Source: Cytophagaceae bacterium
Lineage (GTDB): Bacteria; Bacteroidota; Bacteroidia; Flavobacteriales; Flavobacteriaceae
Assembly: GCA_002712765.1 (NCBI GenBank)
Contig: PAUP01000021.1
Span: forward strand, 1-40,610
Direction: 5' to 3'
DNA: 40,610 nt
In this document: positions 7,763 through 16,696 of the stretch, piece by piece
How positions within the stretch are numbered: the first letter of the stretch is position 1
How the letters are laid out: the number at the start of each line of letters is the position of its first letter
Notes under the pieces: model-generated
Seen by the model: the letters and a program-made list of their open reading frames with translations, nothing else
What the model was told of the DNA's origin: nothing
Database searches by the model: none
Program-made: the position numbers and the translations under genes

Positions 7763-10700
7763 GTGAGTAGATTTCAAAACATAGAAAAGAAGCTAGAACG
7801 CTTCATTCGAAAGTATTATACCAATGCCTTGTTGCGAGGGGGTATCCTATTTTTTGCCTTTGGGGTATTGTACTTTTTACTCACTTTACTCATCGAGTAC
7901 TTTTTTTGGCTCAGTACGGCAGGAAGGGCTGTCTTGTTTTGGCTATTTGTTGGTGTAGAAGGGGCTTTATTGGTCAAGTTTATATTTATACCACTATCGC
8001 GTTTGTTTAAACTCTCAAAAGGGATCGATTATGAAGATGCCGCGCAAATAATAGGCAATTATTTTCCAGAGGTAAGTGATAAGCTCATCAATACCTTACA
8101 GCTCAAAACCGAGGCAGCCTCGTCAGATTTAATCCTGGCAAGCATCGAACAAAAGAGTGCTGCTTTAGAGCCTATTCCTTTTACCCTGGCGATAGATTTT
8201 AAAAAGAATGTCAAGTACTTAAAATATGCTGCGATACCAGTCATCGTATTTTTACTGGCCAATTCTATAGGTAAGGAAGCTATATTTAGCAGCAGTTACG
8301 AGCGCGTGGTTAACTACAATGAAGCTTACGAACCACCTGCGCCCTTTGAATTTTTTATAGTAAATGAGCAATTAGAAGCAATAGAGAACAAGCGTTTTAC
8401 CCTTCAGGTAAGAACCGTAGGAGATGTCGTTCCTGAAGATGCCGCAATACACATTGGTGAAGAGGTGTACTTTTTACAGCAAGACGCTTTAGGGGAGTAT
8501 TCTTACACCTTTGAACAGCCACAAACCGATGTTTCGTTTTTTTTAACGGCTAATAAAGTAGTTTCTCAACCCTATACTCTCAAAGTGATCAAAGTGCCCG
8601 TATTGGTCAATTTCAATATGGAATTAAACTATCCATCGCACACACAAAAGCAAAATGAGGTCATTAAAAACACGGGTAATGCTGTTATTCCAGAAGGGAC
8701 TGAGGTGATTTGGAAATTAGAAACCCGTCAGACCGATCAGGTCGATTTAATCTTAAAGGATACGGTGTTGTCTTTCGCTTTAAGCGAAAAGGAGGGAAGG
8801 CGAGGCTTTGAGCGCTCAAAACGTATTTATACCAACACGGCTTATGAAGTAAGCACCAGCAATGCCCAGCTCAAAGGCTATGAAAATTTGGCCTATAATC
8901 TTCAGGTTATCAAAGACGAGTTTCCGCAGATGGAGCTCGAGGTCAAAAAGGATAGTGTCTCAGGGCAACAGCATTATTTTTATGGTAAAGTAAGTGATGA
9001 CTACGGTTTGTCGAGATTACAATTGGTGTATTATCCCACTCAGTCTGAAGAGCGCATCAATGTGCCGTTACCACTTTCTGGTGGCAATGTAGATCAATTT
9101 GTATATGCCTTCCCCAACGATTTGCCCTTAGAAGAGGGGGTGAGCTATGAGTACTATTTTGAGGTTTTTGACAACGACGTTATACATCGCTATAAGCGTA
9201 CCAAGAGTGCGGTCTTTGGTTTTCAAAAGCTTACCGATAGCGAGCTAGAACAACAACAACTCGAACAACAGCAAAAATCAATCAGTGAGCTAGATAAGTC
9301 GTTAAACGCTATGCAGCAGCGCGAAAAAGAGCTCAAGGCCTTATCCCAGTTACAGAAAGAGAAAAAGCAGCTCAATTTTAATGACCAAAAACGATTAGAA
9401 CAATTTTTAAAACGGCAAGAGCGTCAAGAACAGATGATGAAGGAGTTTTCTAAACAACTCAAAGAAAATCTCGACCAATTTCAAAAAGACGAGCCTCAAA
9501 GCGACCTGGACAAAGAGCGTTTGAAGGAACGTCTCGAGCGCATGGAAAAAAAGGCCAAAGAGGATGAAAAACTCTTAAAAGAATTGGAGCGCCTTCGCGA
9601 AAAAATAAGCAAAGAAGAACTTGCAGAGAAATTAGAAAAACTAGCGCAACAAAACAAAAACAATAAGCGTAACCTCCAACAAATGCTGGAGCTCACCAAA
9701 CGGTATTATGTACAGAAGAAGGCAGAAAAATTATCAAGGGATCTTGAAAAACTTGGTGAAAAGCAAGATGCCTTAAGTAAGAAAGACCAAGAAAATACCT
9801 CAGAAGAACAAGAAAAAATTAATGAGGCCTTTAAGCAATTAGAAGAGCAGTTAGATGATTTAGAAAAGGAAAACCAAGGTTTAAAGAAACCGATGGATAT
9901 TCCTGCCGATCAGAAAAAGCAAGCCGAAATTAACGACGCACAGCAGCAAGCCACTGAAGAATTAGAGCAACAAGAGCAAGAGCAGGAGCAATCGGGCAAA
10001 CCCCAAGATAAAAGCGATGCGAAAAAACAACAGCAAAAGGCAGCGGCCAAGATGAAACAAATGGGGCAGCAAATGCAACAAATGATGATGGCAGCTGGCC
10101 AACAAGGCGCACAAGAAGATGCTGATGCACTGCGACAGATTTTAGATAATTTGCTCGTTTTTTCGTTTGAAGAAGAAGCCCTGATGGAACAGTTTAGAAC
10201 GATGGACGATAAAAGCCCGAATTATGCCAAAAAATTGCGTCGTCAAAACGTGTTAAAACAAAATTTTAGACATGTTGACGATAGCTTATACGCCTTGTCC
10301 TTAAGAAATGCCCAGATTTCAGAAATCATAAACGAATCACTTACCGATATTGATTACAATATGGATAAGGCCTTAGAGCGTCTTGCCGAGAGTCAGGTAG
10401 TACAAGGGGTGAGTAGCCAGCAATATGTAGTCACTGGCGCCAATGAATTAGCAGATTTATTAAGCCAAGCGCTTGATAATATGCAAAATCAAATGATGTC
10501 TGCCTCTGGACAAGGTCAAGGTCAGGGTCAAGGCATGCAATTACCAGATATTATTCAATCTCAAGAAGAGTTGAATAAAAAAATGCAAGAGGGTACTAAA
10601 CCTGGAGAGGGAGAAAAAGGAGGTGAAAAAGGCGAAAAGCCGGGAGAAGGAGAGAAACCCGGAGAGGGCGAAGGAGAAAAATCTGGAGAAGGACAACAAG

Positions 10701-11260
10701 GCCAAGGTCAGGGACAGGGTGAAGGAGAAGGTGAAGGAGAGGGCCAAGGCCAAGGCAATGGAAAAGGGAAAGGTCAAGATGGCAGTGATGGTAAAGAAGG
10801 ACAAACGGGAAAGGAAGGCCAACAAGATGGAGATCCTAATGACGAGTATCAGCAAGGACTCTTATATGAGATTTACAAAGAACAGCAAAAACTAAGACAA
10901 CAATTGCAGGATGAAATAGAAAAAAACGGACTAGGACAGGATGCACAAAACCTGGTAAAAGACATGGAAGGTGTCGAACAACAATTGCTAGATAAAGGCT
11001 TTAATGCCGAGACTATGGAGCGTATGACTCAAATAAAGCACGAATTACTAAAATTGAAAGAGGCAGCGTTTCAACAGGGCAAAGAAGAAAAGAGAGAATC
11101 TAGTACAAACCAAAAGGACTACGTGAACCCTACCAATGCGCCCATTGAAAAGGCAAAAAAATATTTTAATACCACAGAGATTCTAAACAGAAAAACACTG
11201 CCATTAAAGGACACCTATAAAAAGAAAGTCCAAGAATATTTTAAACGCGACAATGATTGA
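7763..11260 (+). CDS. Giant membrane-anchored coiled-coil protein (DUF4175-like)
   Basis: This 1165-residue protein starts at GTG (MSRFQNIEKKLERFI). Membrane segments lie near 25-47, 53-77 and 153-168. A beta-rich periplasmic-type region follows to about residue 490. Next comes a very long Lys/Glu/Gln coiled coil (about 495-770) and a low-complexity Gly-Glu-Gln-Lys stretch (about 915-1030). The C-terminus is helical and ends in a basic, Lys-rich segment. The order matches the DUF4175 proteins of Bacteroidota, whose role is not established. The stop overlaps ybeY by 8 bp, so the two are probably translationally coupled. The overall form suggests an envelope-spanning structural or scaffolding role, but that is inference. 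Confidence 0.8.
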   Translation: MSRFQNIEKKLERFIRKYYTNALLRGGILFFAFGVLYFLLTLLIEYFFWLSTAGRAVLFWLFVGVEGALLVKFIFIPLSRLFKLSKGIDYEDAAQIIGNYFPEVSDKLINTLQLKTEAASSDLILASIEQKSAALEPIPFTLAIDFKKNVKYLKYAAIPVIVFLLANSIGKEAIFSSSYERVVNYNEAYEPPAPFEFFIVNEQLEAIENKRFTLQVRTVGDVVPEDAAIHIGEEVYFLQQDALGEYSYTFEQPQTDVSFFLTANKVVSQPYTLKVIKVPVLVNFNMELNYPSHTQKQNEVIKNTGNAVIPEGTEVIWKLETRQTDQVDLILKDTVLSFALSEKEGRRGFERSKRIYTNTAYEVSTSNAQLKGYENLAYNLQVIKDEFPQMELEVKKDSVSGQQHYFYGKVSDDYGLSRLQLVYYPTQSEERINVPLPLSGGNVDQFVYAFPNDLPLEEGVSYEYYFEVFDNDVIHRYKRTKSAVFGFQKLTDSELEQQQLEQQQKSISELDKSLNAMQQREKELKALSQLQKEKKQLNFNDQKRLEQFLKRQERQEQMMKEFSKQLKENLDQFQKDEPQSDLDKERLKERLERMEKKAKEDEKLLKELERLREKISKEELAEKLEKLAQQNKNNKRNLQQMLELTKRYYVQKKAEKLSRDLEKLGEKQDALSKKDQENTSEEQEKINEAFKQLEEQLDDLEKENQGLKKPMDIPADQKKQAEINDAQQQATEELEQQEQEQEQSGKPQDKSDAKKQQQKAAAKMKQMGQQMQQMMMAAGQQGAQEDADALRQILDNLLVFSFEEEALMEQFRTMDDKSPNYAKKLRRQNVLKQNFRHVDDSLYALSLRNAQISEIINESLTDIDYNMDKALERLAESQVVQGVSSQQYVVTGANELADLLSQALDNMQNQMMSASGQGQGQGQGMQLPDIIQSQEELNKKMQEGTKPGEGEKGGEKGEKPGEGEKPGEGEGEKSGEGQQGQGQGQGEGEGEGEGQGQGNGKGKGQDGSDGKEGQTGKEGQQDGDPNDEYQQGLLYEIYKEQQKLRQQLQDEIEKNGLGQDAQNLVKDMEGVEQQLLDKGFNAETMERMTQIKHELLKLKEAAFQQGKEEKRESSTNQKDYVNPTNAPIEKAKKYFNTTEILNRKTLPLKDTYKKKVQEYFKRDND

Positions 11261-11669
11261 ATTTCACAGTGAAAATGATTTTGTTCTAGAAGATAGCGCT
11301 TTCGCGAAAGCGTGGATTGCCAAAGTCATAACCGAAGAAGAAAAAGAGCTAGGAGAGTTGCAGTACATTTTTTGCTCTGATGAGCAGTTGCACAAAATTA
11401 ATCTAGAATTTCTTAAGCACGACACCTATACAGACATCATCAGTTTTGATTATACGCTAGGAGACGTTGTGAGCGGAGATATTTACATTTCTACAGACAG
11501 GGTTGCCGAAAATGCAAACGAGTATAAAACAGGCTTTAAAAGCGAATTATTGCGAGTGATGATACATGGGATTTTACATTACTGCGGCTACAAAGATAAA
11601 ACGGTGGCAGAAAAGGCCATCATGCGCGCCAAGGAAGCCTATTACCTGGAGAAATATCCTGACGAATAG
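11253..11669 (+). CDS. ybeY: Endoribonuclease YbeY (16S rRNA maturation)
   Basis: This 138-residue metal-dependent RNase takes part in 16S rRNA 3'-end processing and ribosome quality control. The metal-binding motif is HGILHYCGYKD. The family form in E. coli is HGxLHxxGYDH, so the third ligand histidine is replaced and the Asp of YKD probably takes the role, a change I believe is usual in Bacteroidota. The motif DTYTDIISFDY, also characteristic, lies in the middle. A copy of the dispersed palindrome encodes A16-A20 in the variable N-terminal helix. The ATG lies within the end of the DUF4175 gene. A bidirectional terminator follows. Confidence 0.93.
   Translation: MIEFHSENDFVLEDSAFAKAWIAKVITEEEKELGELQYIFCSDEQLHKINLEFLKHDTYTDIISFDYTLGDVVSGDIYISTDRVAENANEYKTGFKSELLRVMIHGILHYCGYKDKTVAEKAIMRAKEAYYLEKYPDE
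11298..11311. repeat. Dispersed palindrome GCTTTCGCGAAAGC, copy 3
   Basis: Exact copy with flanking C/G near the 5' end of ybeY, read as Ala-Phe-Ala-Lys-Ala. Confidence 0.95.
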
Positions 11670-11676
11670 TATTTAC

Positions 11677-11712
11677 ATAAAAAAAGCGGCTGATTCACAT
11701 CAGCCGCTTTTT
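11677..11712. terminator. Bidirectional terminator between ybeY and the T9SS gene
   Basis: A 13-bp stem (AAAAAGCGGCTGA / TCAGCCGCTTTTT) with loop TTCACA has T-runs on both strands. It serves two convergent genes. Confidence 0.92.
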
Positions 11713-11730
11713 GTTTGATACATCTAAAAA

Positions 11731-14685
11731 TTATCTCACAATAATCTTTTTGGTTTTATTAAAGGTGCTCGTACCTAAAGAAACGAGATAGACACCTGAC
11801 GCTTGATTACTTAAATCTAAACGTGTTTTATATCCTCCTGTTTCATAGTTCAAACCTTGTGTCAATACACGTTGTCCAGAAATATTATAAACAGTTACAT
11901 CGAGATCTTCGCTTAATTCGAAGGCGAGGTCTAAGATTACATCAAAATTACTGTTCTCGCGTGTAAGTACGTGATATTGATTGTCACCAATAGTGAAATC
12001 TCCAAGACCAAGAGAAGTATCTACGATATTCACCGTATAATCTTCTGTTTCTCCCCATTGTACATTTCCACAAGGATCGTCAATTCCAGTCCCTGTACCA
12101 CCTGCGTCAATCGCTTTGGCTCTAAGGGTATGCACCCCTAAGGTAGCCGTAGTAGGAATAGTCAGAGTAAATACCTGATCAACATTGGCTTGAGTAATCG
12201 TCGTATTATTTAGAACTTGTTCTGAAGCTTCATAAATACCGTTGTCATTAAAGTCAATCCAAATCGATACTTCTTCTGGAGCAAATCCAGATCGTACCGT
12301 TAGGTCGTAATCTCCCACCGCCTTATCGAGGTCGGTACTGATAAAAGTAAAATCGGCATAACCTACACCAACGGCATCGTTATTACATCCAGAAATGTTT
12401 TTGATGGTTCCTAATTCAAAGTTCTTGAATCCATCAGAAGCACACCCATTATTAAAAGTAGTACCTGTAGATCTAGGAATACAATCAGAATGAATAACAC
12501 GAGCAGTTAAAGCGTCATTGGTGTCATCTTGATCTCCAGCCAAGGTAGTTGCAACCTCTATATCATAAGGACCAGTGGCCGATAGGTTGGCATCTGTAGT
12601 AAAGGTATACGACTCTGAAGTTTCTGGAGCAATAGTACCCGCAAAAGTTTCGGACACAGGAGTTCCACCATTAAGACTGTAGCTCAAAGTAAAACCGGTC
12701 TGAGGACTAGCCCCGTAATTATAAATCAAGACTTCAATATTTTCCTGACCAAGCCCATCCTCAGATCTAGGACCTACAATACGTTGGATACCGAGGTCAT
12801 TGGCAAATAAATTCTTGACGGTTGGATTAATGCCATCGTTAAAGGTAGCTTCGTCTGTGGTAAGTCCAGTCGATACCGATAATTCAAATTCATTTCCTGC
12901 TCCAGAAAAATCGCCCGCTTGCGCGAAAGTAAATACAGCATCATCACCAGCTCCTAAAGTACCAGTAAAGGTTTCTGTCACTACAGTACCGTTATCAATT
13001 TGATAAGATACAGGGAAATTGCTCTCTGCATTCTCACCGTAATTACGAATAGTTACCGAAATCGTCTCTGAAGCCGATAACCCACCATTTTGAGGTGTTT
13101 CAAGCGCAGCGACGCCTACATCATTATTAAATTCTTCATTTATTTTGAAGGATGCAATACGTGTTCTCCAAAGCCCACCAGCAAAGTATTCTCCTGTAAA
13201 CCAGAAGGTTAGGTCGTCTGTAGGGTCTATTGTAAGTTGAGAATAATCACCAAAACGCGTAAAAGTAGTCTGTGCATTGGTACCATCGATTATTACTTCT
13301 TCATCTAAGGTCATTTCTCCTAATGGATCACTAGGGAAGCGCCCTGTATAACGTAAAGATGGAAATACCGTAGGACCAGAGACGGCATATGCAAGACCAA
13401 TGGCGCCATCGCCATCGATAGCAATACTACCCATAAATCTACTTTCGGTATCAGGACTAAAAGTACCTTGCTGATATATCGACCAAGGTGAACTACTATC
13501 ATCCTGACGTAGTTCATACCATCTAATACCTCCAAGAAGGGTATTGTCTACATCAACGGTATGATTTAAAACCATAGAATTGTGTCCATCAAATTCTCTG
13601 AAGTGTACTTGATACATTAAAGCCCCCCAAACGGCGTCAATACGTTGAGAAGTTCCTGGTTGTTGAATGTCACCAACACCAAATGTGTTAAAAAATGTAT
13701 CAAAAGGCTCTGTGATTAATTCGACAGGTGACGATATGGTAGAATTACCTGTTTGATCCCAATCAATATTGATGTCCCATATTTTTAAGTGATCTTGAGC
13801 GATACCAGCAAAATTATCATCTTGGAAATAGGTGATCATTCCAGGTTGATCGGAAGCGGGTAATTCTGGTCCAATAGCGTTTACAGGACCAGGAGCAAAT
13901 ATATTATTCGAAGAAGTCCCGATATCCGGAATAGAGAAACCGATTAATTGTGCCAGAGGATTTCCTTCTAGCATTTGATCTCTGTTTACAACAAAGGCAG
14001 CATCATTGTCCCTCTTGTTTGCAGTAATGTAATAGCCATCATGCCAGATGCCAATTTTGAAATAATCAGGAAAAGAATCAAATTGAAACTCATATAAGAA
14101 ATAGGAACCTGTAGGATCTGGCGTTTCTGAAATAGCAATTTTAATAGTATTAGTTTCAGAGTTAGTAAACTGACTAAGTAACCAACGATCGGCAAAGCGA
14201 TCATAGAGAGCAATTGGGTCTCCAGCACCTGCACCAAATAGAGCAGATAGCGGTGTTTGAGAAGTGAGAGGTGTTCCGCTCTTATCCCAAATTCGATATT
14301 GTAGATTTACCATCTGTACATAATGGTTAGGGCCAACAGCTCCAGTAGGATCTGGAGGAGCAACGCCACCATTAGACCCTATTCCGGGAAAATTTTCGAT
14401 AGGCGCCTTAGAAGGAATTACACCCATTTCTTTTTGTGCGGCTGGATCTTGTCCAAGCGGCAAAGCGTTAGGATTTGTAGGTTCGCTTGTTTTGAAATTG
14501 TTTGGAACCAAGTAGGGTTTGTCTGCAGTAGTCGCATTACGATTTGCAGTAGCTGATATTTCACTCAGCGGTGCAGTTTTAACCATTGATTTTGCCACTC
14601 CAATATAATTGGGTTTTGTTTGGGCGTTCAATGAAAAGGATGCCATTAGCAAAAGCAATAGCAAATAGGATAATTTTAATTTCAT
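11731..14685 (-). CDS. Large T9SS-exported multidomain protein with GEVED domain
   Basis: This 984-residue protein has a classical signal peptide (MKLKLSYLLLLLLMASFSLNA, cut before Q22). The N-terminal half (about 90-510) is Asp/Gly-rich, with phrases such as VAPPDPTGAVGPNHYVQMVN that recur in secreted Bacteroidota proteins with a propeller-like sensor fold. Two CARDB-like immunoglobulin repeats follow (about 520-730, each opening NDVGVAAL or NDLGIQRI). Next is a GEVED-type domain (about 732-890, ending WGETEDYTVNI). A C-terminal type A sorting domain (about 905-984) ends in TFNKTKKIIVR, which directs export through the type IX secretion system and attachment at the cell surface. No catalytic residues are evident; adhesion or substrate binding is a plausible role. 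A two-mismatch relative of the dispersed palindrome lies inside it. Confidence 0.88.
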   Translation of the reverse strand: MKLKLSYLLLLLLMASFSLNAQTKPNYIGVAKSMVKTAPLSEISATANRNATTADKPYLVPNNFKTSEPTNPNALPLGQDPAAQKEMGVIPSKAPIENFPGIGSNGGVAPPDPTGAVGPNHYVQMVNLQYRIWDKSGTPLTSQTPLSALFGAGAGDPIALYDRFADRWLLSQFTNSETNTIKIAISETPDPTGSYFLYEFQFDSFPDYFKIGIWHDGYYITANKRDNDAAFVVNRDQMLEGNPLAQLIGFSIPDIGTSSNNIFAPGPVNAIGPELPASDQPGMITYFQDDNFAGIAQDHLKIWDINIDWDQTGNSTISSPVELITEPFDTFFNTFGVGDIQQPGTSQRIDAVWGALMYQVHFREFDGHNSMVLNHTVDVDNTLLGGIRWYELRQDDSSSPWSIYQQGTFSPDTESRFMGSIAIDGDGAIGLAYAVSGPTVFPSLRYTGRFPSDPLGEMTLDEEVIIDGTNAQTTFTRFGDYSQLTIDPTDDLTFWFTGEYFAGGLWRTRIASFKINEEFNNDVGVAALETPQNGGLSASETISVTIRNYGENAESNFPVSYQIDNGTVVTETFTGTLGAGDDAVFTFAQAGDFSGAGNEFELSVSTGLTTDEATFNDGINPTVKNLFANDLGIQRIVGPRSEDGLGQENIEVLIYNYGASPQTGFTLSYSLNGGTPVSETFAGTIAPETSESYTFTTDANLSATGPYDIEVATTLAGDQDDTNDALTARVIHSDCIPRSTGTTFNNGCASDGFKNFELGTIKNISGCNNDAVGVGYADFTFISTDLDKAVGDYDLTVRSGFAPEEVSIWIDFNDNGIYEASEQVLNNTTITQANVDQVFTLTIPTTATLGVHTLRAKAIDAGGTGTGIDDPCGNVQWGETEDYTVNIVDTSLGLGDFTIGDNQYHVLTRENSNFDVILDLAFELSEDLDVTVYNISGQRVLTQGLNYETGGYKTRLDLSNQASGVYLVSLGTSTFNKTKKIIVR

Positions 14686-14734
14686 TTTGACATAGTTTTA
14701 GTAGCGTAAGTTACTGAAATTGTAGGAAAGCCTG

Positions 14735-14742
14735 TATCTTTG
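14735..14742 (+). promoter_or_regulatory. -7 promoter element of mnmG
   Basis: TATCTTTG fits TAnnTTTG and lies 47 bases before the mnmG ATG. The first parS site falls downstream of it, inside the expected leader. Confidence 0.5.
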
Positions 14743-14773
14743 CACGATTAATTTCGTACAAGAAGTATTTTAA

Positions 14774-14789
14774 TGTTCCACGTGAAACA
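14774..14789. promoter_or_regulatory. parS site 1 (ParB-binding)
   Basis: TGTTCCACGTGAAACA matches the conserved bacterial parS consensus TGTTNCACGTGAAACA at every fixed position. It abuts the ATG of mnmG with no spacer. ParB bound here should nucleate the chromosome-segregation complex and could also obstruct mnmG transcription or mask the start region. Confidence 0.92.
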
Positions 14790-16667
14790 ATGAGTTTGTT
14801 TAAAGATACATATGATGTAATTGTGGTTGGTGCTGGTCATGCTGGTTGTGAAGCCGCCGCTGCTGCCGCTAATTTGGGCAGTAGTACACTCTTGGTAACT
14901 ATGAATTTACAAACCATCGCCCAGATGTCTTGTAATCCTGCTATGGGTGGTATAGCCAAAGGTCAAATTGTTCGAGAGATTGATGCTTTAGGTGGATACA
15001 GTGGTATTGTCTCTGATAATACGGCCATTCAATTTAAAATGTTGAATAAATCAAAAGGTCCCGCAATGTGGTCTCCAAGAGTGCAAAGTGATAGGATGCG
15101 TTTTGCCGAAGATTGGAGATTACGTTTGGAGCATACCCCAAATCTCGATTTTTATCAGGAGATGGTGAACGGACTTTTGGTTGAAGGTGATCGGGTAGTA
15201 GGTGTGCGTACTTCTTTAGGAATAGAAATTAAGTGCCGTTCTGTGGTGTTAACTAATGGTACTTTTTTGAATGGGCTTATTCACATAGGCGATAAAAATT
15301 TTGGCGGAGGACGATCTGGAGAAAGGGCAGCGACAGGCATTACAGAACAACTAAGTGATTTAGGTTTTGAGGTGGGTCGTATGAAAACGGGAACTCCACC
15401 AAGAGTAGATGGAAGATCCCTAGATTTCTCTAAAATGATTGTGCAACCAGGCGATGAGCATCCAGAAAAATTTAGTTATCTCGATATAACAAAGCCGCTT
15501 AAAGAGCAACGTCCTTGTCATATGAGTTATACTTCTCCAGAAGTACACGATTTACTTCGAGAAGGTTTTGATCGCTCTCCTATGTTTAATGGAAGAATCC
15601 AATCCATAGGGCCTAGATATTGCCCCTCAATAGAAGATAAGATTAACCGATTTGCAGACAAAGATCGTCATCAGTTATTTATTGAACCAGAAGGGTGGGA
15701 TACTTGTGAGATCTACGTCAATGGATTTTCTACATCACTACCGGAGGATGTTCAGTTTAAAGCATTGCGCTCTGTAGCTGGATTTGAAAATGTGAAGTTT
15801 TTTAGACCGGGTTATGCTATAGAGTATGATTATTTTCCGCCTACACAACTCATGCATACCCTAGAAACAAAATTGGTTAATGGCTTGTACTTTGCTGGTC
15901 AAATAAATGGAACAACGGGTTATGAAGAAGCAGCTTCCCAAGGATTAATGGCAGGAATAAATGCACATTTAAAAGTACACGAAAAAGATCCATTTATGCT
16001 GCAGCGTGATGAGGCCTATATTGGAGTACTCATAGACGACTTGATCACTAAAGGTACAGAAGAGCCGTATCGTATGTTTACCTCAAGAGCCGAGTATCGC
16101 ACTTTATTGCGTCAAGATAATGCCGATGAACGCTTGACTCCGAAATCTCATGCCATAGGTTTGGCAAGTCAGGAACGTCTTGAAACTATGGAGAAGAAAT
16201 ACGAACAGGCCGAAGCATTAGTTCGTTTTTTTGAAGACACTAGCATTTTGCCAGAAGAGGTAAATGATATTTTAGAAGAGAGAGGATCCTCTCCCATGAA
16301 ACAATCAGATAAAATGTTTAAGGTGTTTTCAAGACCTCAAATTCACTTAGAGGACATGAAAAGCTTTAAGAAAGTTGCGGCCTATATTGATGAGCATAAT
16401 TTAGAAAAGGATGTTTTAGAACAGGCCGAAATAAAAGTGAAGTATGCGGGCTATATCGCCAAAGAAAAATTAAATGCAGATAAATTGAGCAGGTTAGAAA
16501 ATATCAAGATTCCCGATAATTTTGACTACACCAAGCTCAAATCACTTTCATACGAAGCCTGCGAAAAACTTTCCAAAATTAGACCACGCACTATTTCTCA
16601 AGCCTCAAGGGTGAGTGGTGTTTCTCCTTCAGATATAAGTGTAATGCTTGTCTATATGGGACGATAA
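14790..16667 (+). CDS. mnmG: tRNA uridine-34 5-carboxymethylaminomethyl synthesis enzyme MnmG
   Basis: This 625-residue FAD enzyme (older name GidA) works with MnmE to install the carboxymethylaminomethyl group on U34 of tRNAs reading NNA/NNG codons. The dinucleotide-binding motif GAGHAG lies at 14-19. The family-specific CNPAMGGIAKG, GRMKTGTPPR and CPSIEDK motifs are all present, with a helical C-terminal domain for MnmE and tRNA contacts. Length is normal. The start codon follows parS site 1 directly. A second parS site and a methyltransferase gene follow in the same direction. In many bacteria this gene lies near the replication origin, which agrees with the parS sites. Confidence 0.98.
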   Translation: MSLFKDTYDVIVVGAGHAGCEAAAAAANLGSSTLLVTMNLQTIAQMSCNPAMGGIAKGQIVREIDALGGYSGIVSDNTAIQFKMLNKSKGPAMWSPRVQSDRMRFAEDWRLRLEHTPNLDFYQEMVNGLLVEGDRVVGVRTSLGIEIKCRSVVLTNGTFLNGLIHIGDKNFGGGRSGERAATGITEQLSDLGFEVGRMKTGTPPRVDGRSLDFSKMIVQPGDEHPEKFSYLDITKPLKEQRPCHMSYTSPEVHDLLREGFDRSPMFNGRIQSIGPRYCPSIEDKINRFADKDRHQLFIEPEGWDTCEIYVNGFSTSLPEDVQFKALRSVAGFENVKFFRPGYAIEYDYFPPTQLMHTLETKLVNGLYFAGQINGTTGYEEAASQGLMAGINAHLKVHEKDPFMLQRDEAYIGVLIDDLITKGTEEPYRMFTSRAEYRTLLRQDNADERLTPKSHAIGLASQERLETMEKKYEQAEALVRFFEDTSILPEEVNDILEERGSSPMKQSDKMFKVFSRPQIHLEDMKSFKKVAAYIDEHNLEKDVLEQAEIKVKYAGYIAKEKLNADKLSRLENIKIPDNFDYTKLKSLSYEACEKLSKIRPRTISQASRVSGVSPSDISVMLVYMGR

Positions 16668-16674
16668 TTTTATA

Positions 16675-16690
16675 TGTTTCACGTGAAACA
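16675..16690. promoter_or_regulatory. parS site 2 (ParB-binding)
   Basis: TGTTTCACGTGAAACA is a perfect 16-bp palindrome, identical to the canonical parS sequence. It lies 7 bases after the mnmG stop and 6 bases before the next ATG, 1,901 bp from site 1. Confidence 0.95.
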
Positions 16691-16696
16691 ATTGCT

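Noticed and set aside
9591-9604. GCCTTCGCGAAAAA in the DUF4175 coiled coil as a palindrome relative
   Set aside because: Three mismatches, and the sequence is explained by Arg-Leu-Arg-Glu-Lys codons typical of the coiled coil.
10541-10895. Open frames in other frames and strands across the Gly-Glu-Gln tract
   Set aside because: They arise from the repetitive GGA/GAA composition and lack domains, signals or start context.
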